Below are positions 10,055 through 21,698 of a stretch of DNA of 64,000 nt, one piece after another; positions within the stretch are counted from its first letter, which is position 1, and the number at the start of each line of letters is the position of its first letter. The position numbers and the translations under genes are program-made. The notes below the pieces were generated by a model, which was given only the letters and a program-made list of their open reading frames with translations, made no database searches and was not told where the DNA came from. Location of the stretch: assembly GCF_933775445.1 (NCBI RefSeq), contig NC_065874.1, positions 30,884,501 to 30,948,500 on the forward strand, read 5' to 3'. The DNA is from Argentina anserina. Lineage: Eukaryota > Streptophyta > Magnoliopsida > Rosales > Rosaceae.

Positions 10055-13000
10055 CTAGCTCGCAATTGCAACTCCTTGAGTACCTACTTTCATGTGGGGA
10101 ACATTTTCAATGATTTCAGGCCCTAGTCCACTTGGAACAACCTGCTGATTCTCATAAGCCGAGTTGTGGACTCCCAGGGCTGCCCTGCCAGAAGGGTCAA
10201 GATTTTTAGACCACTCGGCATCCCACTCGATGGCCGTGGCTGTGCTGCAGGCCACACTTGGTCCTCCTGGTACAGTCTGCCTGGCCGAGTTCTGTCAAAA
10301 TCGTATAATAAGCATAACAATTTAGCTCCCTTACTAGTACGTCTGTCATAAAAAATGATAATCATGAAATCCACCAAACAGTTACCTGTGGGAAGAACCT
10401 CTCAAATATCATTCTATAGTAGTAGCCTTCCTTAGTAGTGGGAGTGTTATGTGGGAAGATATGTGCAGCATTTTGCATCATCTTGTCATTGACCTGAAAG
10501 TATACGTTTGAGGTTAATAACTCATAACTAATAAGTAGCCAAGTGGATCCAAGACCTTGTACAAATTCTTAACAAATATGTACAAAGGGTTAAGAATATG
10601 TTTACATGTAGAGCAGCATGGGCTTTCAAGCCATCAATCCAACTGTACCCAACACCATCACTGAATTGTTCTTTCTGCCTGTACAGAATATGCTGCAGAT
10701 ATGAAATATGTTAGTCTCAACTCTCAACTTTAAGAGACAACATGCTATGCAAGTTAGAAGTGGTATCCGCAATAGTCGAGATGGTATTACCTTTGGCAGA
10801 TAAGGCTTCTCCTCATCATCAAAGGCCTTCCTGAGGACCCATTTCTCAATCCTGCCTTGGTCCTTTTTGATCTGAAATTAAAAGCCAACTGATTAGTATC
10901 TGCTTTAAAAGTTGGATTGTGGTGTGAAAAAATCCCCCAGCTTTTTTTCACCCTGGATTCTTACCATCTTGAACTCTGGATCAATGCTCATTGCAACATT
11001 GATGAAATCTTTGTCCAAGAACGGGACTCGAGCTTCTAAGCCCCAGGCAGACGTTGATTTATTTGCCCTAAGACAATCATACATGTGCAGTGCTTTGATC
11101 TGCATCACAAAAGAGAACAACTCCCTGTCATTTCTCTCCATTTCAAGTAATGTAAATGTCAAAAATCAAATAAATTTGTTCACAATACCTTTCTGCAAGT
11201 TTCACGGTGAAACTCTTCCTTGTTAGGTGCTTTGTGGAAGTACAGGTATCCACCAAAAATCTCATCAGACCCCTCACCAGAAATCACCATCTTGACTCCC
11301 AAAGACTTGATCTTACGTGACATAAGAAACATTGGGGTGCTGGCTCGAATAGTGGTAACATCATATGTTTCAACATGGTAAATAACATCTTCTATGGCAT
11401 CAATTCCATCCTATCACATACGAAATGCAAATGGTTTAGTAATTTCAGCTGCTGATTGATTCACAAGGAAGCAAAATGAAAGACTGGGGCTGAAACAAGG
11501 TTTGTATAGATACCTGAACAGTAAAATGGAATTCATGGTGAACTGTCCCCAAATAGTCTGCAACTTCTTTTCCAGCCTTCAAGTCTGGTGAACCCTGTAA
11601 AATCATATAAAGAGACTACTTTAGGAACCAAGAAGTGCCAATAAACTATATTGTAAATCCTTCACTCTTAGAACTATAGATCTCACCTCCAAACCAACAC
11701 AAAAAGAATGGAGTTGTGCTCCCCATTGCTTGGCAGCCTTTGTGCCTGCCAGGTGACGAGCAGTGATAGAGGCAACCAAAGATGAATCTAAGCCTCCAGA
11801 CAGAAGAACTCCAAAAGGCACATCAGTCATCAGCCTTTTGGTCACAGCCTGTGAGTATTGCACGCAACATGTAAGCTATGATAAAAAAAATTTTTTACAT
11901 GCACAAGTAAAATAGTAACCAATCAAAATATAAATTCTAATATGAGTTTCAAGTGATGGAAATTACGGTTTCAAAGGCACGCCTCAGAACAAGAGGATCA
12001 TATGGCGTAGATGGAATGGACTCTGTGAACCATGGAGGGTTGTACCACCTCTTTAGTTCACCTGTTTTGCTTGAGTACAGGTGACCAGGTGGAAAGGACT
12101 CAAAGTGTTCACAATCATCATTCAACCCTTTCAGCTCTGATGCAATCCATATTGAGCCTGGATTTCGATATGGAAAAAGAGAACAATTTTATTGTCACAT
12201 ATATTCAACACAAAAGGAAAAGTAGAATTTCATCAGAAACAGGGTTTTGCTATTACCATCAAGACTCCAGCCCATGTAGAGGGAAGTGATTCCAATAGCA
12301 TCACGAGCAACAATGAAGCTGTTGTCGCGGGTATCCAGCAGCACGAAAGAGAACATGCCATCAAGCATCCCCACACAGTCCTCTCCATACTCTTCATACT
12401 ACGACAGATAACAAAAGTAGGTTAGCAGTAGTTAGCACAATAGGATATCCCAGAATTTGATCAAACTCATAGGAGTAATAAACACATAAGTACATGTCTG
12501 TGACAGCAAATACTCATCATCCCATAAATTGATCATACTGATAGTGACATACAAATGAAACTGAAATTTGATCATGCTTTGGTTTTACCAAACAAGTTGG
12601 TACAAATCAGTGTGAAGAAATTCGTATAGGTGCCTCACCAGATGGGCAATGACATCACAGTCGCTGCCGGTTCGGAACTTGTGTTTCGGCAGACTCTTCC
12701 TCAGTTCTTCATGGTTGTAAATCTCACCATTGACCTGAAGATATTGAGCACAAAGCCTTGATCAATCAATAGTTCGTATAAAAAAAAAGCCTTGATCAGT
12801 AATTGAGTTCTTAACACCAAAGTGACCAAACTAAGCTAGAATAAACACAAAATTAATCACTATTCACAAAAAGAGTGACATATGGATAGGTCCTTACCGT
12901 GACAATAATTGACTTATCTTCGTTAAACAGAGGTTGATCTCCAGAAGCTGGATCAATAATAGCCAGCCTCTGATGGGCCAAGAAACAGTCACCGTGCTGA

Positions 13001-13531
13001 TACAGACCACTCCAATCTGGACCCCGGTGCTTCAACCTAACACAGTAAAACCAAGGCCATATCAGCAATTCCACAACTCTCTGGGTCCTGTTCTTCTTTT
13101 CTTTTATTTTCTTCCTCCAAATCATTGTACCCTTACAAATATTTCCTCCCATATTATTATGGGTCAATAGTAAACATCATATCAGATGGTTTGATTTGAA
13201 GAAGCACCACTTATTACCAACAACCGAAAGCACCAAGCACCACTTATTGTGTAACTATGCAAACAGTACTATGATCGACAATCAAGTCAGCTCTAACTAA
13301 TAGATAAGTATCAAAGTATGGACATTTACTTTGTTAAAAAAAACAGAGTTCATCGTCAACAATAACAACAGCAAATGATCTACAAAGTCTGTCTACTTGC
13401 ATGTGTTACTTCTAGCTCAAGGAATGAAAGAAGAGAGAGACAAGTAACTACCTGCGAGATAGCTCGAGAACCCTGACTCTCTTAGCCTGAGAGTCATCAG
13501 AGCAACCCAGAACGGCAAGGATTCCACACAT
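10055..13531 (-). CDS. ASN1: Asparagine synthetase (glutamine-hydrolysing), ASN1 type
   Basis: Thirteen exons on the minus strand join in frame: 13531-13452, 13036-12898, 12734-12639, 12398-12257, 12157-11967, 11848-11687, 11594-11514, 11410-11189, 11099-10965, 10871-10791, 10692-10606, 10493-10386 and 10291-10055. The product has 586 residues, the family's usual length. It is a cytosolic enzyme that moves amide nitrogen from glutamine to aspartate using ATP, making asparagine for nitrogen transport and storage. Residues 2-200 are the class-II glutaminase domain, with the catalytic Cys2 directly after Met ([15 protein letters not shown]), [10 protein letters not shown] and [10 protein letters not shown]. 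The synthetase domain holds the pyrophosphate-binding loop SGGLDSS at 233-239, then [14 protein letters not shown] and [10 protein letters not shown]. All splice sites are GT-AG and no key residue is missing. [20 protein letters not shown] fits the ASN1 (dark- and sugar-regulated) class better than ASN2. The class label is by memory. Confidence 0.97.
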
Positions 13532-13798
13532 TGTTCAAACTATAACAAACTCAGAACCCCGGGAAGGATCGAACAAAGAGATAAAGAATCGAAGAAGAAG
13601 GGAGACAAAGCCAAGAAGATAGGAAAATGAAGGGAGTGTTTGGTTTTCCGAAGGGGAAGCTCAGAGGTTTTGTGCAGTGGAAGCAGGGAGGCAACAACAC
13701 GTAGAAGGCCCTGCAAATTCTGATCACCGAACACGTTCAAGTGTTGGATTTGGGTTTGGGAAGTTTGAAGGAGTAAGTATTCCCAGTCTCTGGCCACG

Positions 13799-13806
13799 TA
13801 TTTATA
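13799..13806 (-). promoter_or_regulatory. TATA box of the ASN gene
   Basis: TATAAATA on the minus strand, about 268 bases ahead of the start codon. The intervening leader (about 13770-13532) contains no ATG on the coding strand, so the main start at 13531 is the first one a scanning ribosome would meet. Confidence 0.7.
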
Positions 13807-14009
13807 GCAAAAGAAAGACTCTTATTGAACCGCCTCCCGGAGATTGTGGGTCCCCACACTACAGAACCAAGCGGCGACGTTTTTTCTGTTTGTGCTACGT
13901 TGACGTTGTTTATCTTGTGTTTATCGTCGTCACTAGCTGCAAGGGACCCGTCGGAGCTGTCGTCTCCGTCAATGACACGTGTTGTGACGCATTCGTCTAA
14001 TTGGGTCTT

Positions 14010-14400
14010 ATAAAAATAGGTCCCGCTAAATTACATGGTGAAGTTTATCCTATTTGCAGTTCGTGTGGTCGTCTTCGTGGATTGTTTTACTTCTACCTTT
14101 GATTCTTTGAACCGTAAATCCGTAATTAGTAACCGATTTTCCGATATATAGGCAAACGAAGGTACTCTAATCTTCTTTTAAGATTCATATCCGATGAGCT
14201 TCCTTGTTCTAAATTAGTCTGACGGGAGCTCATAAGTCAACAGGCAACTGCACCTTCTTCTCTGACCACGTTGATAATACTGTGATTAAATTGAGCAGAA
14301 GTCATTGCCATGTTGGGGTTGTAAATCAAACATTCTCGTGCAGATCTAATGTAACCATTGAAAAACTTGCAGAAATTTGACAAAAAAAAATCAACTAAAA
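14010..14400. other. ASN upstream region
   Basis: No coding or repeat structure is recognised; this is presumably part of the ASN promoter region. Confidence 0.4.
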
Positions 14401-14404
14401 ATTG

Positions 14405-14757
14405 GGATAAAATGATTTGGGATTCACGTCCAAAACCAATTTCTTATGAATTGAGTGACTCAAATCCTTATAAATCTACATGCTAGGTCTTAATTCCCAA
14501 TGTGTGATGTATATTCTCAACACAACCCCACATTTGTAGTGAATTTTCAAGTCATACACGTGGACAACATTTTGAGTAACGTGGAGCCTGTATAGTCATT
14601 TGAATTTCACACGTGGATATAAGTAACCCGCTCTGATACCATGATAAAATAATTTTGGGTTCACATTTAAAACCAATTAACAATGAATGAAGTAGCTCAA
14701 ATCTTTATAAACTCATATACTATGTCTCAATTTCTAATGTGAGATATATATTCTCAG
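14405..14757. repeat. Pair of ~115-bp degenerate direct repeats
   Basis: Bases 14405-14520 and 14641-14757 share a series of words in the same order: ATAAAAT..TTTGGG, TTCAC, AAAACCAATT, ATGAAT, CTCAAATC, TTATAAA, CTA.GTCT, AATGTG and ATATTCTCA. The spacer holds CTCTGATACCATGATAA, which resembles the primer-binding region next to Copia LTRs read in reverse (TGGTATCAGAG). The unit may therefore be a short, old LTR remnant. Both copies are diverged by eye. Confidence 0.5.
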
Positions 14758-15529
14758 TACATTTTTTCCAATCATCCATGTAAGTATAAGAGACAATTAG
14801 GGTTCTTGACGGGCAGTGATGCAGTGAGAAAAAACACTCCAAATGTTATTTTTTTTTCTATTGTCTAAACAACTTACATGTTATGAAGATTCATTTGTGA
14901 GGGAAAAACTACTGGCAGTGGTCTTCTTTCGGCCTTAACCCTACTTTACCAGCCCATCTGCCGGAGCCCCCTTGCTGCAAACTCCGGCGTGCTCGAAGGG
15001 TGCTGCCGGAAAAGAGCGGTTGGGGGAAACTCTAGCGCGCTGAGCATTTTTACTAACTTAAGATATTTCAGATATATACTCACCATCTACAAGTATATTG
15101 GACAATATACAATCAAGAGAGGACAGAGTGGTTAGTTTAATTTGATAAATTTATCGATCTACAAGGATACTAAGGAAAAGGAAAAAACGATTGGACCAGC
15201 AAAATTAGTAAGTTAATTGTTTATCATATCGATCGATCATGTGGTTTGTATATGTGATTTGGGTGCTATGTTTGGGACCAGTAGATGATTTGACAGAACA
15301 TAAACCTGCAACGTTGATATTAATAGCAGTTTAAAACACTTCAATCTTATCAAACCTTCGTGAAAATTGTTGGGTTAGTGGTAGGGAACCAATTTAGACC
15401 CCATACGAACAACTTTGGAAAATGACCTTTATCAGCCTACCATGTTTGGAACCTTCACCGCGCACCAAACATTTGTGGGATAAAAGCAATTCATTGTCAC
15501 ATACACTACATTATAGTCAAGTTTGAAGT
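14758..15529. other. Intergenic, no feature recognised
   Basis: A GC-richer patch at 14940-15045 (GCCGGAGC and similar) stands out from the AT-rich surroundings, but it encodes nothing recognisable. The rest is AT-rich with no gene. Confidence 0.4.
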
Positions 15530-15533
15530 AGGC

Positions 15534-16072
15534 TAGGAGTGGAAACGCGGGGGAGGTGCGTTTCCCGCTTCCGAAGTGGAATCACTACGGAACCGCGACG
15601 AAAACGAGCAGAAACACCCGAAAACACGTTTTCAGAAAAAATGTGTTTTGGAAACGCGGTGGAAATGTGAGTTTCCAATAAAATAAAGTTTTTATGTTTT
15701 TTTTTCTAAAAAAATGAAGGGTTAGAAATATTTTCGTTGAGTCAAATGACTCATTTCGACATATTTTCGACCTCCCTCTGAGTCGCCGACACTCACTCCC
15801 TCTTGTTGATACTTAGATCTCTCATTATATTTGTGTTATTTCGAATGTAGAATACTAAGTTATTTAAGTTATTTGAGACTTTGAGTTACTTAAACTAAAT
15901 TTTTTTTATTATGTTTATTTTTTATATAATTTATATATATTTATATACAATTTTTATTTCGACGTTTCCAAAACGTACCCGTCTCCTAAAAAAATTTGAA
16001 AAAAACGCTTCCGCGTTTCCAAACGTTTCGTTTCCGCGTACCTGTACCCAATTCCGTGCAGACTAGGTAGTA
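15534..16072. mobile_element. Decayed hAT-like non-autonomous element, GGAAACG-rich
   Basis: The left end reads TAGGAGTGGAAACGCGG and the first 130 bases are rich in GGAAACGCGG-type words. The right end (15958-16050) is rich in the complement (CGTTTCC, CCGCGTTTCC) and finishes near GCAGACTA. This mirrors the intact hAT-type MITE at 45149-45702, which has inverted GGGACGGGA-rich arms and a TAGGGGTGGGCA terminus. No clean 8-bp target duplication could be found, so the ends are approximate. Confidence 0.42.
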
Positions 16073-16079
16073 GGATATT

Positions 16080-17855
16080 CGGATAGTTCTTGATTTGTTT
16101 CATAGGTGATCACTCGTTTTTGTGATGTAAAATATTTGTGCTAGTTTTTCTTATTTAAAAATGAAAATGTATAGGGTTTTATTCATTAATAGGAAATTTG
16201 GCATGAGAGATATCTGCATGCATAAAAGAGAGGACAACCTCATTTCAAACAAAAAAAAGAAATCGGAAAAAAGAGGACAACCAATTCTAAATATTCCATA
16301 TAGGTCACTTTCTTCTTGAAAATACCTAAAAATTATATAAACTCTTCCTTTCGATCGAAAATGATTTGATCGCATATACGGTTTCATACATTCTTCTGAG
16401 TTTGGGAAGAAAAAAAACATTATATTTTTATTGAAGGGGAGAAAAAAAAACATTATATTAATCTTAGAACTATCACATATCAATAACATACCACCGGTCC
16501 TGGTTCATTAATAATACATTGTCATTATTTGTAATCGATCTCAATCATCTCATTACAATTGTGGTTATAACAAATGGCCGGGCACTTAAAATCTCGATCA
16601 TATAAGCTTTCTGGCTTTTGGAAATAGGGCAAGCCATACTTCTCCATGTTTAGGTCATTTGGAACCAGACATGAAATCCTGGCCTTTAGAGTTATCTAAA
16701 GAGTTTCGTCTTAATTTCCATACCATACAAAACGGCTTCGATTCTGCCCAGAAATATCTTCATGTCTTTTGGTAACTCGATAAGCTTAATTAATTAGAAT
16801 AGATTATATCACTAATCTCCATCTAACTAGTTGCATACGCTAACACACTCAGCTGTCGTTTAAGTTGAAAACGGCATCATTTTTCCTCAGATTTTCAAAG
16901 CTTAACTTGCTTAGCTTATGTCACTACTCACAACAATGCGTATGGGACATCGACCCCGAACCCAATTCGTAGATCAACCAATAATTCACATTATTTTTAT
17001 GGATAAGATTTACAAAGAGTGGTGGTTGCACATGCATTTTTTGTTTGGTGAGTCATATTGTTTGTTTTTGCCTGTGGTGCTATACCAGAACATTATAATA
17101 GTGTTAGTATGAACTTTGCTCAGATCGTATTGGTGGTGATGTTTAATTATTGGTGCTAATATATATTTAACATCCTCATCTGTCGTTGTTAGCATGCATA
17201 ATTTTAATTGATATATATCTTTGGTATTATAAATTACCACATGAGGATCACAATGTAGAGATACCAAATATATTGAAAGGTTTATTTCTCTTTTTAATCT
17301 GTGGGTTGATGTTTTAATTGTTTTTAGTCTTTTGGTATTTAATTTTAATCATATTCTCTTTCGTTCAGTGTTAGATTGAGCACTGAATTTAATTATGATT
17401 CTTTTTTCACACTGATGCATAAATACTCAGATAATGTCTTGTGTGCTTAATTAAAGCGCTGGTACTCAGACGTGTTGATAACAAAATAACTGTTAGTTGT
17501 CACTACTAGTTAGAATTCAACGTACCGTTGACTAAATTAAATTAGTGTCAACATGACTTAGTATATAAATTTTTTAATTAACATTAATATGTAATTGTTG
17601 ATGAATTATACATGCTCAATGGCGTCAAAGACTTAGTCCATCATACTTCCTAAATTACTGTATATATAATCTTTGGGTTCTACTATACGTGTTTTCAGTC
17701 ATTGTTGTGTTTTGGCATATTCATATCCCCTTGTAGTACATATTATTGGTTGTACGTGATCGATAATGCACTCAAACATTAATAGTGTGCAATATGTGGC
17801 AGAATTCATACTTGAACGTACAACACTACCATACATGGCAGAATTCATTTTCCCG
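16080..17855. other. Long AT-rich intergenic stretch
   Basis: No recognisable gene or element. The minus-strand 112-codon frame at 16151-16489 is a run of F, I and N codons in AT-rich DNA and has no domain features. The 64- to 85-codon frames at 16918-17267 are likewise unsupported. Confidence 0.5.
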
Positions 17856-17857
17856 GA

Positions 17858-17859
<2 letters not shown>

Positions 17860-17902
<43 letters not shown>
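17860..17902. repeat. (TA)n microsatellite
   Basis: An uninterrupted run of about 20 TA units at the left edge of the foldback cluster. Shorter (TA)n runs separate or flank the following elements at 18402-18418, 18823-18848 and 19226-19240. Confidence 0.95.
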
Positions 17903-17907
<5 letters not shown>

Positions 17908-18401
17908 TTATCCAGAGTGAAGTTCTAATTTTGACACACTTTTCGGTCAAATTTTTTCATCATAAGCGATTCAATATTTAGGTATGTTATTCAAGATCAT
18001 CTCTACAAAAGTTTCATCTAATTTGACAATTGGTTGAGCTTTCAAAATTGAGTGAAGTTTCACCCTGAAATTACATAGTGAAGTTCATATTCTGGCACAC
18101 TTTTCGGTCAAAATTTTCACCATAAGCGATTCAATATTTAGGTATGCTATTCAAGATCATCTTTACAAAATTTCATCTAATTCGGACATTATTAAGGTAT
18201 TGAAATTAGATTAAATCAATGAATGAATTAAAACTGTTCAAACCATTGTCAAATTAGATGAAACTTTTGTAGAGATGATCTTCAATAACATACCTAAATA
18301 TTGAATCATTTATGGTGAAAAAAAATTTGACTGAAAAGTGTGCCAAAATTAGAACTTCACTCTATAATTTCATAGTGAAGCTTCACTATGGATAATGATT
18401 G
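17903..18401. mobile_element. Foldback MITE, composite copy 1
   Basis: The left end (AGTCTTTATCCAGAGTGAAG) and the inverted right end (ending GGATAATGATTGTATA) are complementary over long arms. The arms contain CACTTTTCGGTCAAA, CGATTCAATATTTAGG and TTCAAGATCATCT, and at right their complements. The left arm appears twice in direct orientation (17903-18030 and 18076-18180), so this copy contains an internal partial duplication or a nested second insertion. No protein is encoded. It belongs to the same family as the next element and sits between (TA)n tracts. Confidence 0.8.
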
Positions 18402-18418
18402 TATATATATATATATAT

Positions 18419-18822
18419 ACAGTCTCTATCCAGAGTGAAGGTTCACTCTGAAGTTTCAGAGTGAAGTTCCAATTTTGGCACACTTTTCGGTCAAATTTTT
18501 TCACCATAAGTGATTCAATATTTAGATATGCTATTCAAGATCATCTCTATAAAGTTTCATCCAATTTGACAATGATTTGAGCTTTCAAAATTGAGATTTA
18601 CACGAACGGTTCACGTTGAACAGTTTTAATTCATTCATTGATTTAATCTAATTTCAATACCTTAACGATGTCCGAATTAGATGAAATTTTGTAGAGATGA
18701 TCTTGAATAACATACCTAAATATTGAATCATTTATGGTGAAAAAATTTGACCGAAAAATGTGCCAAAATTGGAACTTCACTCTGAAACTTCAGAGTGAAC
18801 TTTCACTCTGGATAGGGACTGT
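18419..18822. mobile_element. Foldback MITE, clean copy 2
   Basis: A 404-bp element with near-perfect terminal inverted repeats of roughly 150 bp. The left begins ACAGTCTCTATCCAGAGTGA and the right, inverted, begins ACAGTCCCTATCCAGAGTGA. Within each arm the sequence CACTCTGAAGTTTCAGAGTG is itself a palindrome, so each end can form its own small hairpin. It is inserted in a TA tract, which makes the target duplication (TA or longer) impossible to define. It is AT-rich and non-coding. A Mariner-like or other TA-targeting origin is possible but unproven. Confidence 0.88.
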
Positions 18823-18849
18823 ATATATATATATATATATATATATATT

Positions 18850-19228
18850 TCTTTAGTATTTTAAAGGGATATCTCATTAATAACTTTTTTATTACATTTT
18901 CACATCTTCACCGTTTAACTTTTCGGATCTAACGTGTAGATCAATTATGTAAAATTTCAACAAAAATGGTGATCGTTAAGATATCAAATTTTGTAAAAGC
19001 AATAGATGCATCAAATCTGTCAAACATAAATTGTTTATGTTTATAAGTTTAAATCTTAATTTTGAATGTCTTAATCAACTCTATTTTTGCTGAAATTTTG
19101 CAGAGATGATATACACATTAAACTCTAAATGTTGAATGGTATAGATGTTAAAATATGATCGAGAAGTTAATTAAGTGATATATTCCTTTAAAAAACTCAA
19201 AAAATGGATCTCTTAATGGAATGGTTAT
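18850..19228. mobile_element. Third, diverged foldback element
   Basis: The two ends are diverged inverted repeats. The left contains TTTTAAAGGGATATCTCATTAAT, GTTTAACTTTTCGGATCTAA and AAAATTTCAACAAAAAT. The right contains the reverse complements of matching words (TTTTAAAGGAATATATCACTTAAT, AAAATTTCAGCAAAAAT). The arms are about 150 bp. It differs in sequence from the two previous elements but has the same architecture and also abuts (TA)n. Confidence 0.68.
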
Positions 19229-19306
19229 ATATATATATAATGGCTTAATTTAGCACAATAGGTAGGGTTTAATGAACTTATCGTTCACGTGCATCCCATA
19301 TATACA

Positions 19307-19713
19307 GGCAAACATACATAGGTCATTCATAATTCTTTGGTCGGTTAAGGGATATAGACATCATCAAACATTAAAATATCCAGAGAACCAAGAACGTAAG
19401 AAGCAAAAAAGAATCAGAATAGTGCATGCCAGAGAGAGATGACGATCATCGATCATCGATCATCATCTACTCGATGGATACGATACAGGCGTTATCTAGT
19501 TCAGTTGGTGCAAATAAAATCAAAATCACACACACACATATAATATATGACCGGCATGCATTTTAATCCAAATTTAGATCAGAGGACCAATTATTGGTCT
19601 GTTGGTCCCGATCGATGTATGTGTGGATATTTTTCGTATTGTTTTCTTGTGTTGGGGGCTTTGCATGGAAATACAGAAAGGCAAACATACATAGGTCATT
19701 CATAATTCTTTGG
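19307..19713. repeat. Perfect 34-bp direct repeat, 339 bp apart
   Basis: Bases 19307-19340 and 19680-19713 are identical and start GGCAAACATACATAGGTCAT. The 339 bp between them show no ends of a known transposon. Such a long exact repeat is too long for a transposon target duplication and looks like a recent local duplication or repair event. Near 19441-19468 there is also a small GATCATC run. Confidence 0.9.
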
Positions 19714-21515
19714 GCATGTGATCAATGAATCGAATAGGAATCAGGATCGGATAGTGTCCCAAGATTCATACTTATCTCCCTCCTGAGAATTGCTTCATGC
19801 ATATGCATCCAGGTTGGGATAGTATATATCCACAGGGAAATAACAGTCAAACACTGAAACCGTAGCTCGTTTTCGTGAAAGAAATTGTGCATGAAAGCAC
19901 ACTTCAAGAGACTAGAATAAGTTACAATTGAAAGTTCAACAATGACAGCTTGTTACGTAGTTCACGACTCCATCGAAATGCATGTTTGCGAGAATATATA
20001 TATTTGAGGGTTCTTCATCGAGTTGTTAAATGCAGATTTTCCAAAAGCTTTGGTTGATTGCCGGAGTAGTTAATCTAAATTTTCTGGATCATAGACGTCG
20101 AAGAACTAATGTATATGTGTTTTATCAGAGCTACGAAATGTACAATTATAATTTATATACATATTGATTGATTTGATTCTCTGCAAGCTAATTAGTGATT
20201 CTTCTCACTTCATTAATCCGGTCGGACAAAGATTCCACTCATTTATATATTTTATCGCCTTGATTGATTTAATGATGCTGAAATCATGATCTTTTTAGAC
20301 TGTATATTATAACGAGTGTCGAGTGCATATAAATAATAAGCACACGACATATATACGAGAGAAAATTGTACTCCTCCTATACAAGAAAACAATGTATTAG
20401 TATTGATAAAAATTAGTTAGAATATAACGACGCTGAGACACTTGATACAAGTGTGTTAATTATTATATGGTTTAGCTACGGTTTCATACTTGTACAGTTG
20501 TACTATTACATCAACACACAATCGAATCGGCAGCCATACTCGACCACGCCATCCATGCCAACTTGAGGTAACTATTTAAATTTGACTAATCACGATTAAC
20601 GTCATCATAACGAAAATCATCAACTGCTTATCATTTTAAACTGTGACTAACTTTCTGAATGGACGCTTAGGCTAGATGTATATTGGTATAATGTTTACCA
20701 CTTATATATGAGCTCTCTAAAAAACTATCCTTATCGGTCCGTTTGTCACATATGTACATCATTTGAATTATTCAATAATGTGTCTAGTTGGTAGTATATA
20801 GTATATACGATGATGGATTCGTGTAGAAGATGAATGTATACATATATGTGGCGTAAGGAATCCGCCACTGCAGTTGACGTTTGGAACAATAATTATCACA
20901 TTTCACTAATTTCAGTGGGGAAGAGAAAAGGAAAATACGAGCATACGACAGTAAGGCTTTTGAACGAAAATGATGGATAACATATCTAACTATATATGTG
21001 TATCCTTCAATGAACTTGCAGTAGTGCAAAAACGACCATACTTGTATAAATTGATGATTAAATTTGATTGGAGATCGATATAGGAAGCCTTAGAACATTT
21101 AGCTCGATCAAAACCGTGTTTGGATCACCAACATAAACTTGATAATCAGTTCATCTGTCTCGATCTGCATGAGTTCTATTTCCATGGCGTGCGGCAACAC
21201 GATATCGATCGAGTTGCATGCATCTTTACTATCTGATACAACAGTGACGGGGGTGTTGAATTCAAACCTTTCATTTGTTTTCTTTTTAGATTTTGTTTGT
21301 GTATTATGTGAGGAGATGGGATCGATGATCGAGTAATGACATCGCATGCATGAATATTTCAACGACGGTGCTATTAATCGAATTGAGTCGAGTGTATTGG
21401 TGACTTGGTATTTGCAATAATCCAGAAAAAAAAAACTTACCGAGAGGGATGTTTCTTTATAATGAGACCATGCAAGAGGGGAGTTAACAAGTAAGGACTT
21501 AGGAGAGGTCTAGCA
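19714..21515. other. Long intergenic stretch without recognised gene
   Basis: AT-rich, with no coding or RNA gene that I can identify on either strand. The 60-85 codon open frames here have no domain features and overlap each other. Confidence 0.5.
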
Positions 21516-21698
21516 TGTTAACAATATAAGGGTGTTTAGGTCATTTGATATAAATCCCTACCTTATAAATAAGAAGTTATGTAATATTATCTATCAACCG
21601 AGCAATACAAGACGTAGACTTATGCTTCCTCTGCTCTTTTCTTTACTGTTTTGCCTTTCAATTGAATAATCCATGAATTTCTAACATGGTATCAGAGC
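21516..21698 (+). mobile_element. Short Copia-type LTR with primer-binding site
   Basis: A 171-bp LTR runs from TGTTAACA at 21516 to TTCTAACA at 21686, with TG...CA ends. It contains a TATA box (CTTATAAATA, about 21571-21580). It is followed at once by TGGTATCAGAGC (21687-21698), the primer-binding site complementary to the 3' end of initiator tRNA-Met that is typical of plant Copia elements. No second copy of this LTR is seen downstream and no pol sequence follows, so this is the truncated left end of an element or TRIM on the + strand. Confidence 0.82.

Noticed and set aside
13540..13797. 85-codon frame upstream of ASN on the minus strand
   Set aside because: It begins with GTG next to the TATA box, and the ASN leader has no ATG, so it is untranslated leader.
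16151..16489. 112-codon minus-strand frame
   Set aside because: Phe/Ile/Asn-rich AT-bias frame with no domain and no start or splice support.
17699..17981. Open frames crossing the (TA)n tract on both strands
   Set aside because: They are alternating Tyr-Ile codons from the microsatellite, not proteins.
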